In this document: piece after piece, positions 5,438-11,284 of the stretch
Numbering within the stretch: position 1 is the first letter of the stretch
Layout of the letters: each line of letters begins with the position of its first letter
From: Verrucomicrobiales bacterium
GTDB lineage: Bacteria > Verrucomicrobiota > Verrucomicrobiia > Verrucomicrobiales > Akkermansiaceae
Direction: 5' to 3'
DNA: 11,284 nucleotides
Assembly: GCA_002729295.1 (NCBI GenBank)
Contig: PBTU01000074.1
Span: forward strand, 4,376 to 15,659
Program-made: the position numbers and the translations under genes
Notes under the pieces: generated by a model
The model's database searches: none
Seen by the model: the letters and a program-made list of their open reading frames with translations, nothing else
What the model was told of the DNA's origin: nothing

Positions 5438-7630
5438 ATGACAGACAACGATATTAGCAAGTGCCCGGTGATGAGTGGGGTAAATGCGCAAAACGCCGGC
5501 GGGAGCACCTCCAACCAATACTGGTGGCCGAATCAATTGAACCTGAAAATCCTGAGCCAGAATTCCGATCTATGTGATCCGATGGGCGAGGATTTTGATT
5601 ATGCCGCCGAGTTTCAAACGATCGATCTCGAGGAGTTGAAAAAAGAGGTAGAAGAAGTGATGACGACCTCACAGGACTGGTGGCCGGCTGACTATGGCCA
5701 CTATGGCCCCTTCTTTATTCGCATGGCCTGGCACAGCGCGGGAACTTATCGCACGTTCGATGGTCGCGGAGGAGCGTCGTCGGGATCGATGCGTTTCGCT
5801 CCGTTGAATAGCTGGCCGGACAACGTGAACCTGGACAAGGCGCGCCGCTTGCTATGGCCGATCAAGCAGAAGTATGGCCGTAAGCTTTCTTGGGCCGATT
5901 TGATGGTCTTCACCGGAAACTGTGCCTTGGAATCGATGGGTCTGAAGACGGCAGGATTCGGTGGTGGTCGGGAAGACATTTGGGAGCCGGAAGAGGACAT
6001 TTATTGGGGACCGGAGACCGAGTGGCTGGCAGACGAGCGCTACAAGGGAGATCGCATTCTCGATGATCCTCTCGGCGCGGTGCAGATGGGTCTTATTTAC
6101 GTGAACCCGGAGGGACCGAATGGAAATCCGAGTGCCTTGGAGTCGGCGCGCGACATTCGCGAGACCTTCGGCCGCATGGCGATGAATGATGAAGAGACCG
6201 TCGCTCTGATCGCCGGAGGTCATACCTTTGGTAAAGCCCACGGTGCCGCTGACCCTGACAAGTATGTCGAGCGTGAACCCGAGGCGGCTCCTCTTGCCGA
6301 GCAAGGACTAGGTTGGAAAAACAACTACGGAACCGGAAATGCCGGTGATACTATCGGGAGTGGATTGGAGGGCGCTTGGACCGAGACGCCAATCACCTGG
6401 GACAACAGCTACTTCGAGACCTTGTTCAAGTATGACTGGGATTTGACCAAGAGCCCGGCGGGCGCCCAACAGTGGATTCCCACTGATCCCGACGCTGCTG
6501 ATCTTGTGCCCGATGCCCATGATCCCACCAAAAAGCACGCGCCGATCATGTTTACCTCGGACCTCGCTTTGCGAATGGATCCTGCTTACGCCAAAATCTC
6601 CCGACGCTTCCATGAGAACCCGGATGAGTTTGCCGAGGCCTTTGCCAAGGCGTGGTATAAATTGACCCACCGCGATATGGGACCGCCCGCACGTTTCCTT
6701 GGATCGATGGTTCCGGCTGAACCTGAAATTTGGCAGGATCCGACACCGGCAGTGGATCATGATTTGATCGATGATGCCGATATAGCCTCGCTGAAAGAGA
6801 CCATTCTGAATTCCGGGTTGTCCGGTGCGGAATTGGTTCGCACGGCGTGGTCATCTGCCTCGACCTTCCGGGGCAGTGACCGACGTGGTGGCGCAAATGG
6901 CGCCCGGATTCGTCTTGCACCCCAGAAAGATTGGGACGCAAACTCATCGGACGAGCTCGCAAAAGTTCTCGGCGCGTTGGAGGAAGTTCGGACTGACTTT
7001 GGAAAACCCGTTTCTCTGGCGGATCTCATCGTGCTTGGTGGGTGCGCCGCCGTGGAAGCTGCTGCCAAGAGGGGTGGTCACGATGTGACTGTGCCATTTT
7101 CTCCCGGGCGGACCGACGCCACGCAAGAGCAAACCGATGTGGAATCCTTTGCGGTTCTTGAGCCGGCTGCTGATGGTTTCCGCAACTATATTAATTTGGA
7201 AAAAACGTGTCGCACACCCGAGCAACTGCTCATTGATAAAGCGCAATTGCTTTCCCTGACCGCTCCGGAAATGACGGTGTTGGTCGGTGGCTTACGCGCC
7301 CTCGATGCAAATGCTGATGGAACTGCTTTCGGTGTCCTCACTGGTAAACCGGGAACGCTGAGCAATGACTTTTTCGTGAACCTCCTCGATTTGGACGTGA
7401 ACTGGGAGCAGTCGGAAAAGTGCGAGTTTTTCTTCGAAGCGAAAGATTGCTCTTCGGGCGAAGTTAAGTGGTCTGGCTCAGCGGTGGACCTTGTCTTCGG
7501 TTCCAACTCACAACTACGCGCCATCGCTGAAGTCTATGCTTGTGACGATGCCAAGGAGACTTTCGTGAAGGACTTCATCGTGGCCTGGGACAAGGTGATG
7601 AATCTAGATCGCTTCGATCTCCACGCTTAA
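5438..7630 (+). CDS. katG: Catalase-peroxidase KatG
   Basis: 730 residues, full length for this bifunctional haem enzyme, which dismutates hydrogen peroxide and has peroxidase activity. The N-terminal domain has the distal haem residues in FIRMAWHSAGTYR (Arg95, Trp98, His99), the proximal His262 in GGHTFGKAHG, Trp314 and Asp375. The covalent Met-Tyr-Trp adduct unique to KatG can form from Trp98, Tyr221 (IYVNPEGPNG) and Met247. The switch arginine is Arg419 in HRDMGPPARF. The C-terminal half (from about residue 440) is the usual haem-free duplicated peroxidase domain, ending in KVMNLDRFDLHA. No signal peptide, so cytoplasmic. It lies 27 bases after the furA-like regulator, likely one peroxide-inducible operon, and ends at an intrinsic terminator. 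Every catalytic residue checked is present. The leader before the ATG is A-rich without a clear Shine-Dalgarno sequence. Confidence 0.99.
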   Translation: MTDNDISKCPVMSGVNAQNAGGSTSNQYWWPNQLNLKILSQNSDLCDPMGEDFDYAAEFQTIDLEELKKEVEEVMTTSQDWWPADYGHYGPFFIRMAWHSAGTYRTFDGRGGASSGSMRFAPLNSWPDNVNLDKARRLLWPIKQKYGRKLSWADLMVFTGNCALESMGLKTAGFGGGREDIWEPEEDIYWGPETEWLADERYKGDRILDDPLGAVQMGLIYVNPEGPNGNPSALESARDIRETFGRMAMNDEETVALIAGGHTFGKAHGAADPDKYVEREPEAAPLAEQGLGWKNNYGTGNAGDTIGSGLEGAWTETPITWDNSYFETLFKYDWDLTKSPAGAQQWIPTDPDAADLVPDAHDPTKKHAPIMFTSDLALRMDPAYAKISRRFHENPDEFAEAFAKAWYKLTHRDMGPPARFLGSMVPAEPEIWQDPTPAVDHDLIDDADIASLKETILNSGLSGAELVRTAWSSASTFRGSDRRGGANGARIRLAPQKDWDANSSDELAKVLGALEEVRTDFGKPVSLADLIVLGGCAAVEAAAKRGGHDVTVPFSPGRTDATQEQTDVESFAVLEPAADGFRNYINLEKTCRTPEQLLIDKAQLLSLTAPEMTVLVGGLRALDANADGTAFGVLTGKPGTLSNDFFVNLLDLDVNWEQSEKCEFFFEAKDCSSGEVKWSGSAVDLVFGSNSQLRAIAEVYACDDAKETFVKDFIVAWDKVMNLDRFDLHA

Positions 7631-7675
7631 GAACTTTCTAATATATTTAACCCGGTCAGTTCGCTGGCCGGGTTT
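7587..7675 (+). repeat. Tandem duplication, copy 1: katG 3' end plus terminator
   Basis: The last 41 coding bases of katG before the stop (7587-7627) match 7740-7780 at 34 of 41 positions by hand alignment. The terminator core 7653-7675 matches 7807-7829 at 18 of 23. The offsets are 153 and 154 bases, so both matches belong to one duplicated unit. Confidence 0.8.
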
Positions 7676-7680
7676 TTCTT
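7649..7680 (+). terminator. Intrinsic terminator of the furA-katG operon
   Basis: AACCCGGTCAG, loop TTCG, then CTGGCCGGGTT forms an 11-pair stem with one G-U wobble and a stable UUCG-type tetraloop, followed by TTTCTTTCTT. It begins 18 bases after the katG stop. On the opposite strand the hairpin is followed by an A/T mix rather than a T run, so it mainly serves katG. Confidence 0.93.
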
Positions 7681-7684
7681 TCTT

Positions 7685-7795
7685 AAGCCAAAACAGATCT
7701 GCGGGACTGGCGATTCGAAGAAGACCTTCCTTGCAGCCAGGGACAAAGTGATGAACCTCGATCGTTTCGATCTTTACGCAAGGGAACGCTTATAA
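7685..7795 (+). pseudogene. Relic of a second katG 3' end
   Basis: An open frame after the katG terminator reads CGTGDSKKTFLAARDKV then MNLDRFDLYARERL and stops at 7793-7795. It aligns with the KatG C-terminus (DAKETFVKDFIVAWDKV then MNLDRFDLHA), with an in-frame loss of four codons around the KDFIV segment and a short read-through extension past the old stop. Over the last 41 aligned bases there are 7 differences, 6 of them silent third-position changes and one first-position change (His to Tyr). That pattern means the two sequences diverged while both were under protein-level selection. There is no start codon, no upstream KatG sequence and no room for one, so it cannot make an enzyme. A decayed terminator follows. 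It may derive from a tandem duplication or from a distinct katG that was replaced. Confidence 0.8.
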
Positions 7796-7829
7796 AGCTC
7801 AGCCCTCGGTCAGATTAATGGGCGGGTTT
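7740..7829 (+). repeat. Tandem duplication, copy 2: decayed katG 3' end and terminator
   Basis: Partner of the repeat at 7587-7675. The right end retains CGGTCAG and GGGCGGGTTT of the terminator, but the loop and pairing have decayed. The stop codon of the convergent MFS gene (7815-7817) lies inside this decayed terminator, so the last residues of the transporter are read antisense from fossil DNA. Confidence 0.75.
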
Positions 7830-9044
7830 ACTTCGTTTTTCGGGAAAGGTGTTCCTTCTCTGGTGGCACAATGCCCAAATTCCGACAAGCAGAGCGAGGG
7901 GGGCAAGGGTAAAGAAGACGGAGGAATAAGAGCCTGAGGATTCGAAGCTCCGTGCAAAAATCAGGGGTCCGGTTCCCGATGAAGCCACGGTCATTGTTTG
8001 GGCCACGCCTTGAATCTTTCCAAGGTGGCGTTTTCCAAAAAGATCCGCGAATCCGGCAAAGAAGATCACCGTGACCGCTCCGCTACCGATACCCAATGCG
8101 ACGGCAACGGTAGAGATCAAACCAATTGACCCCGATGCCAGAGGAAACCCGATGAGGCAGGCGGCAAAGATGATCATCGCTCCGCCGAATATGTTGAGCA
8201 CCGAAATTCTCTGCGCTAGCCAGCCGCAGTATAAGTTGCTGGCCAGTCCGGAGAACATCATGATCGCCAGAAACCAGTTCCGGATATCTTTGCTAAAGTC
8301 CAACGAGACCACCAATGATTCGCTAAAGAGGGTGATGCCGGTAAAGGCGAAATAATAGATCCCAATGCCAATCGTAAGCACCCAAAAGGCGGGCGACCGG
8401 AGCGCTTCGCGGAAGGGCATGCCTGTTGCGGTTTCGTCATCTTCTCCATGACCGTTCTGCGCTTGGGGATCACGAATCAGGAATGCCACCAGCAAGCTAA
8501 TTCCCAAAATCACCGCAGCTAGGATTATCCAAACATTCCTCCACCCCAGTTGACCCAACAATGAATCCACCGACGGAATGGCTGCCACAAAGAGAAGGCT
8601 CGTTGCCACTGCAAAGATTCCCATTGCGGTGCTCAGTTTTTTCTTAAATGATTTTCCAACGATTGCGACCGCACTGAGAGAGAGGCTGCTTTGCCCCAAT
8701 CCCCTCGTTAAAATTAACACGGGGAGAAGCAATCCCGGACCGGGAAGATGGGCGAGCCAGAAGACAGCCCCTGAGAAGGTTGCCAGCACTACCGTTGTCG
8801 TCCAGCGGAGACTTCGATCCAGAGCTGGCCCCGTCCCGAAAAGAAAGAGGGCCCCGAGGAACGTCGCCCAAAGATTCAGCTCGGCATAGGATGAGCGAGT
8901 TACTCCCAGATCGACCAAGAGCTGTTCGGTGATTAATCCAAGTCCCACCGTTCGGCCGGGGAGAGTTGCGACCATCGCCAGAGAAGCGAGCAAAAGGATC
9001 GTGCCTGCACCTCTGTCTTTTCGAAAGGGTCTATGAGTTGTCAC
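7815..9044 (-). CDS. Major facilitator superfamily transporter
   Basis: 409 residues with a pattern fitting 12 membrane helices in two halves, joined by a charged cytoplasmic loop at about 191-213 (RDPQAQNGHGEDDE). The loop after helix 2 has GPALDRSLRW at 72-81, a form of the MFS A motif, with a weaker counterpart at FADLFGKRHLGK in the second half. It should be a secondary transporter in the inner membrane. The general look is that of the monocarboxylate or oxalate/formate antiporter-like group, but no substrate can be named. The start is a GTG at 9044-9042; the next Met is residue 24, inside helix 1, so GTG is preferred. It converges on katG, and relics flank it on both sides: the katG tail at its 3' end and a DacB-like tail upstream of its 5' end, both on the other strand. 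The C-terminal tail RRNTFPEKRSKPAH runs into decayed katG-terminator sequence. Confidence 0.88.
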   Translation of the reverse strand: MTTHRPFRKDRGAGTILLLASLAMVATLPGRTVGLGLITEQLLVDLGVTRSSYAELNLWATFLGALFLFGTGPALDRSLRWTTTVVLATFSGAVFWLAHLPGPGLLLPVLILTRGLGQSSLSLSAVAIVGKSFKKKLSTAMGIFAVATSLLFVAAIPSVDSLLGQLGWRNVWIILAAVILGISLLVAFLIRDPQAQNGHGEDDETATGMPFREALRSPAFWVLTIGIGIYYFAFTGITLFSESLVVSLDFSKDIRNWFLAIMMFSGLASNLYCGWLAQRISVLNIFGGAMIIFAACLIGFPLASGSIGLISTVAVALGIGSGAVTVIFFAGFADLFGKRHLGKIQGVAQTMTVASSGTGPLIFARSFESSGSYSSVFFTLAPLALLVGIWALCHQRRNTFPEKRSKPAH

Positions 9045-9110
9045 CGGGAGTTTTTAATCAGTCTGCGAAGTGAGATGCAATTCAAGAACGCCTAAAGGTC
9101 AAGCAGGGAA

Positions 9111-9269
9111 GGGTATGATGGCATAAAGACGACCCTTGAAACCTATTCCGGTTACTTCGTGAACAAGTCGGGCGAGGAATTTGTCTTCGCGGTGATGATC
9201 AATAACCCCTTGGATTCGCCGGCGGGGATTGTGGAGAAGTTCCTCACCGTGCTCATGCTCAAAGAATGA
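9111..9269 (+). pseudogene. C-terminal relic of a DacB/PBP4-like carboxypeptidase
   Basis: A plus-strand frame reads GYDGIKTTLETYSGYFVNKS, then GEEFVFAVMINNPLDSPAG, IVEKFLTVL and a stop at 9267-9269. This matches the end of peptidase S13 enzymes (D-alanyl-D-alanine carboxypeptidase, PBP4), where a K-T-G box is followed by a short loop, a glycine-tyrosine strand, and a strand of the type LAFSIMVNN. Here the box reads K-T-T-L: the glycine codon is missing. The rest of the gene, with its SxxK and SxN motifs, is absent, and an in-frame TAA lies about six codons upstream at 9093-9095. The stop lies 6 bases beyond the end of the oppositely oriented oxidoreductase, so the two coding ends overlap tail to tail. 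A related serine hydrolase is the alternative source. Confidence 0.65.
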
Positions 9270-10455
9270 TGCGTTGGCCTTCGTCTAGGCTGCGTCGGCC
9301 GGCTTCGAGGATGGCGGTGGTGACGCGGGTCGTTTCGATGGTGGCGAGCGAGCTTTGCCAATCTTCCGGAGAGGATTGTCCGGCCTTGATCGAGGCCGCG
9401 GCTTCGAGAAAAGCGGCCACGCTGGCGTATCCGTATGAGGATTGTCCGGCGAATTTTCCACGCGCGTCGGGGGTATAGCGCATGAAGAGTGGGTTGGCCG
9501 AAGCGTAGCCGTCCTCGTCGGAGGTGAATTCGTAGCCGCGGTGGGCTTGGTCGATGCGTACTTCGCCATCGTGATGTAGGGCGAAGAATCGTTGCTGGGA
9601 GTGGACTTCGCCTTTGGCGGCGATCCAGGCTGAGGTGTAAACCGCGGTGGCACGGTTTCCGCTTTCGAGGTTTTGCCAATCGACGAGGAGGGTGATGGAG
9701 TCTTCGGTGGGGAAGCCGAGACTACGCGCGACACCTTCGGAAGCAGACGCCATCACGGAGATGGGGCGGGCCCGGCCTTCAAGAGTCCAGACATGGAAGT
9801 CGATGTGATGGGCGTTAAGATAGTAGCTAATGTCGCTGGAGATCCCGGCCCAGACGCGGAAGCTTTCGAGCTGAGATTTAGGCTGGCTCATGTAGCTGTT
9901 AAAGTACGAAGCCTCTCCGATATTACGGAGTTTATCGCGGGCGTCCGAGTAGATCGGGTCCCAGCGCTTGTGGACCTCCATCGCGATGAGAACGTCATTA
10001 CTGCGAGCGGCCTTGATGAGTTGGTCGTGTTCGCTGGTGGTTTTAACGATGGGCTTGGCGACTAGAACATTAAGTCCTCGGTTTGCGGCCTCGAGGGCCA
10101 TTTTAAAGTGGAGATCGTCGGGTGTGAAGACGAGGACGGCGTCTCCGGAATCAAGTTCGTCGAGTGCGGAAAGCCAGGATTTGGAGTCGTGTTGATCGTC
10201 GGCAGGAAAGGAGCGAAAGCTGCTGTCGAGTCCGTAGCGTTGGGTGATGAGGCGGTCGAAGTGTGAGCGGATGTCGGGGAATTTTTCTCCGTTCGTGCCG
10301 GAGAGAAGGATGTCGCCGATGAGTCCACGATCGAGGAGGTCAAAGAGAGTGAGCCCAATGACGCCCGGTCCTTTGTCGGAGGTGCTTTCCGCGCCGTTGA
10401 CGAAACCGGTGACGTATTCGCCGGTGCCAAGAACGAGGACCTTGGGAAGAGACAT
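9259..10455 (-). CDS. Gfo/Idh/MocA-family oxidoreductase
   Basis: 398 residues. The N-terminal Rossmann domain starts with KVLVLGTGEYVTGFVNG at 5-21, and the second half has the family's mixed alpha/beta domain with DISYYLNAHHIDFHVW at 208-223, the usual region for substrate-binding Asp and His. The signature EKP motif reads AKP at 133-135, keeping Lys134 but with Ala for Glu. The family oxidises or rearranges sugars and cyclitols using bound NAD(P); the substrate here is unknown. The insert after the first strand (GAESTSDKGPGVIGLT) is longer than in standard members and suggests a distinct subfamily. No signal peptide, so cytoplasmic. The ATG is 6 bases after the stop of the OB-fold gene, which implies an operon and probable translational coupling. 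Its 3' end overlaps the relic on the other strand. Confidence 0.88.
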   Translation of the reverse strand: MSLPKVLVLGTGEYVTGFVNGAESTSDKGPGVIGLTLFDLLDRGLIGDILLSGTNGEKFPDIRSHFDRLITQRYGLDSSFRSFPADDQHDSKSWLSALDELDSGDAVLVFTPDDLHFKMALEAANRGLNVLVAKPIVKTTSEHDQLIKAARSNDVLIAMEVHKRWDPIYSDARDKLRNIGEASYFNSYMSQPKSQLESFRVWAGISSDISYYLNAHHIDFHVWTLEGRARPISVMASASEGVARSLGFPTEDSITLLVDWQNLESGNRATAVYTSAWIAAKGEVHSQQRFFALHHDGEVRIDQAHRGYEFTSDEDGYASANPLFMRYTPDARGKFAGQSSYGYASVAAFLEAAASIKAGQSSPEDWQSSLATIETTRVTTAILEAGRRSLDEGQRIIL

Positions 10456-10461
10456 GAGCTT

Positions 10462-11284
10462 TTATTCGGAGACTTCGAGGTGGCGGCGATATTTGAAGGA
10501 GATGTGCAGGCGGTCGCCAAGCTCCTCGATCTTGAGTGGCCCGGAGACTTTGACCGTTTTGCCGACAAGAGATTCGAGATATTCTCGATTGAGTTCATCG
10601 GTATTGGCAAAGTCAGCGCTAATCGAGAAGGCGAATTCAGGTTCAGTGTCGTTGAGGATAAGATAGAATGTTCTTCCCGATTTGGAGGGCTTGAATCTGA
10701 GGATCTTTCCGGCTACCGCTACTTTCTGACCGCGCATGCTGCGGAGCTGTTGTTCGTCTTCCACGCCATAGACATCCTTTGGTGGTAGAATTTCCATTTC
10801 GTCGCGAATGGCAACGTCGGTATTATCGGGGACTTCCAGAAGGGTGGGAGATTTTAGAATGCCCACGAGAGTGACTTTGGTGCCGGGGTCGAGAGTGACC
10901 GATCCCCGCTTCAAGGTGACCTTGAGGGCGCTTTCCTTGAGGTGGATGGTTTGCCCCCCGTCCATGCCTTCGACTTCGCCGTTCACGAAGACCCATGCCC
11001 CGACGAAGCGTTGCAGGGAGCTGGGGTTGTCGCTTTCGACTTCAAGAATTTCTCCAGCCGATGGGCGACGCGGTTCGTCCGAACGGGGTCGGGCGGGAAC
11101 GGGAGCCGGTTCGGGGGGCTTGATGATTTTGGGAGGGGTCTTGTCGGGATTTTTCGCGATGAGATTCGAAGACTTGGGTGGCTTTTCTTTTATCTTGTTG
11201 CCGGAAGTTTCGGTTTGAGGATCTGCTTTTGGTGGTTGGCTTTTGATCCACCAGAGACCGCCTCCAACCAGGCCGGCGAGAAGA
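10462..11284 (-). CDS. Membrane-anchored protein with probable tandem OB-fold domains, 5' end beyond the window
   Basis: The frame is open from the stop at 10462-10464 to the window edge (273 residues visible). A GTG at 10986 could be taken as a start but lies inside FVGAWVFVNGEVEGM and would cut a domain, so the gene must begin outside. The visible part opens with the end of a hydrophobic anchor (LLAGLVGGGLWWIK), then a Pro/Lys-rich linker of about 65 residues, then two beta-rich segments that look like OB folds. The first runs from SLQRFVGAWVFVNGEVEG to GTKVTLVGIL; the second from LRSMRGQKVAVAGKILRF through SGRTFYLILND to YLESLVGKTVKVSGPL. The second resembles the nucleotide- or ligand-binding OB type, but no binding residues can be assigned. 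Function unknown. It directly precedes the oxidoreductase gene (6-base gap). Confidence 0.75.
   Translation of the reverse strand, partial: LLAGLVGGGLWWIKSQPPKADPQTETSGNKIKEKPPKSSNLIAKNPDKTPPKIIKPPEPAPVPARPRSDEPRRPSAGEILEVESDNPSSLQRFVGAWVFVNGEVEGMDGGQTIHLKESALKVTLKRGSVTLDPGTKVTLVGILKSPTLLEVPDNTDVAIRDEMEILPPKDVYGVEDEQQLRSMRGQKVAVAGKILRFKPSKSGRTFYLILNDTEPEFAFSISADFANTDELNREYLESLVGKTVKVSGPLKIEELGDRLHISFKYRRHLEVSE

Noticed and set aside
5012..5536. A 174-codon minus-strand frame across furA and the katG start
   Set aside because: Antisense to two well-supported genes, with arginine- and proline-rich low-complexity translation and no domain.
9045..9110. A promoter for the MFS gene with TTGACC as the -35 box
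   Set aside because: No acceptable -10 box is found at 16-18 bases spacing.
10462..10986. GTG at 10986 as the start of the OB-fold protein (174 residues)
   Set aside because: The frame stays open upstream to the window edge through a coherent domain start, a linker and a hydrophobic anchor, so the true start lies outside.
1..11284. CRISPR arrays, tRNA or rRNA genes, insertion sequences, phage or defence genes
   Set aside because: No regularly spaced repeats, cloverleaf-like sequence, transposase or integrase motifs, or known defence domains were seen on either strand.

Overview
The window most resembles accessory DNA from a marine or aquatic member of the Verrucomicrobiota/Planctomycetota group. 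The evidence is the mix of families: two secreted S1 sulfatases, a secreted ThuA-like protein, a secreted SGNH esterase, a DUF1552 relic and an atypical Gfo/Idh/MocA oxidoreductase. Most start codons have no clear Shine-Dalgarno sequence and several follow A-rich leaders. This placement is inference from gene content; there is no rRNA or marker gene.

Layout. (1) 1-4607, minus strand: a same-strand run reading SGNH hydrolase, sulfatase, DUF1552 fragment, ThuA-like protein, second sulfatase (cut by the window start). All four intact genes carry export signals, so this looks like a periplasmic or surface module for removing sulfate and acyl groups from polysaccharides. (2) 4608-4993: a divergent intergenic region holding an unidentified coding relic, a possible 19-codon ORF and a candidate operator. 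(3) 4994-7680, plus strand: a Fur-family regulator of FurA/PerR type and a complete catalase-peroxidase KatG, 27 bases apart, closed by a strong intrinsic terminator. This is the furA-katG layout known from actinobacteria, and the regulator looks FurA-like, so gene transfer is plausible. (4) 7681-9044: a decayed copy of the katG 3' end with its terminator, then a convergent MFS transporter. (5) 9111-11284: the 3' relic of a D-alanyl-D-alanine carboxypeptidase-like gene on the plus strand, meeting tail-to-tail a minus-strand pair made of a membrane-anchored protein with probable tandem OB-fold domains (5' end beyond the window) and a Gfo/Idh/MocA oxidoreductase 6 bases downstream.

The most unusual thing is the number of gene fossils. 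Four separate stretches (DUF1552, an unidentified one, KatG and DacB-like) keep only the 3' end and stop codon of a gene, and each lies at a junction between intact genes. The katG fossil is the best supported: 34 of 41 bases match the live gene, 6 of the 7 differences are silent, and the terminator is duplicated too. I see no CRISPR array, tRNA, rRNA, transposase or phage gene, and no clearly new multi-gene system.
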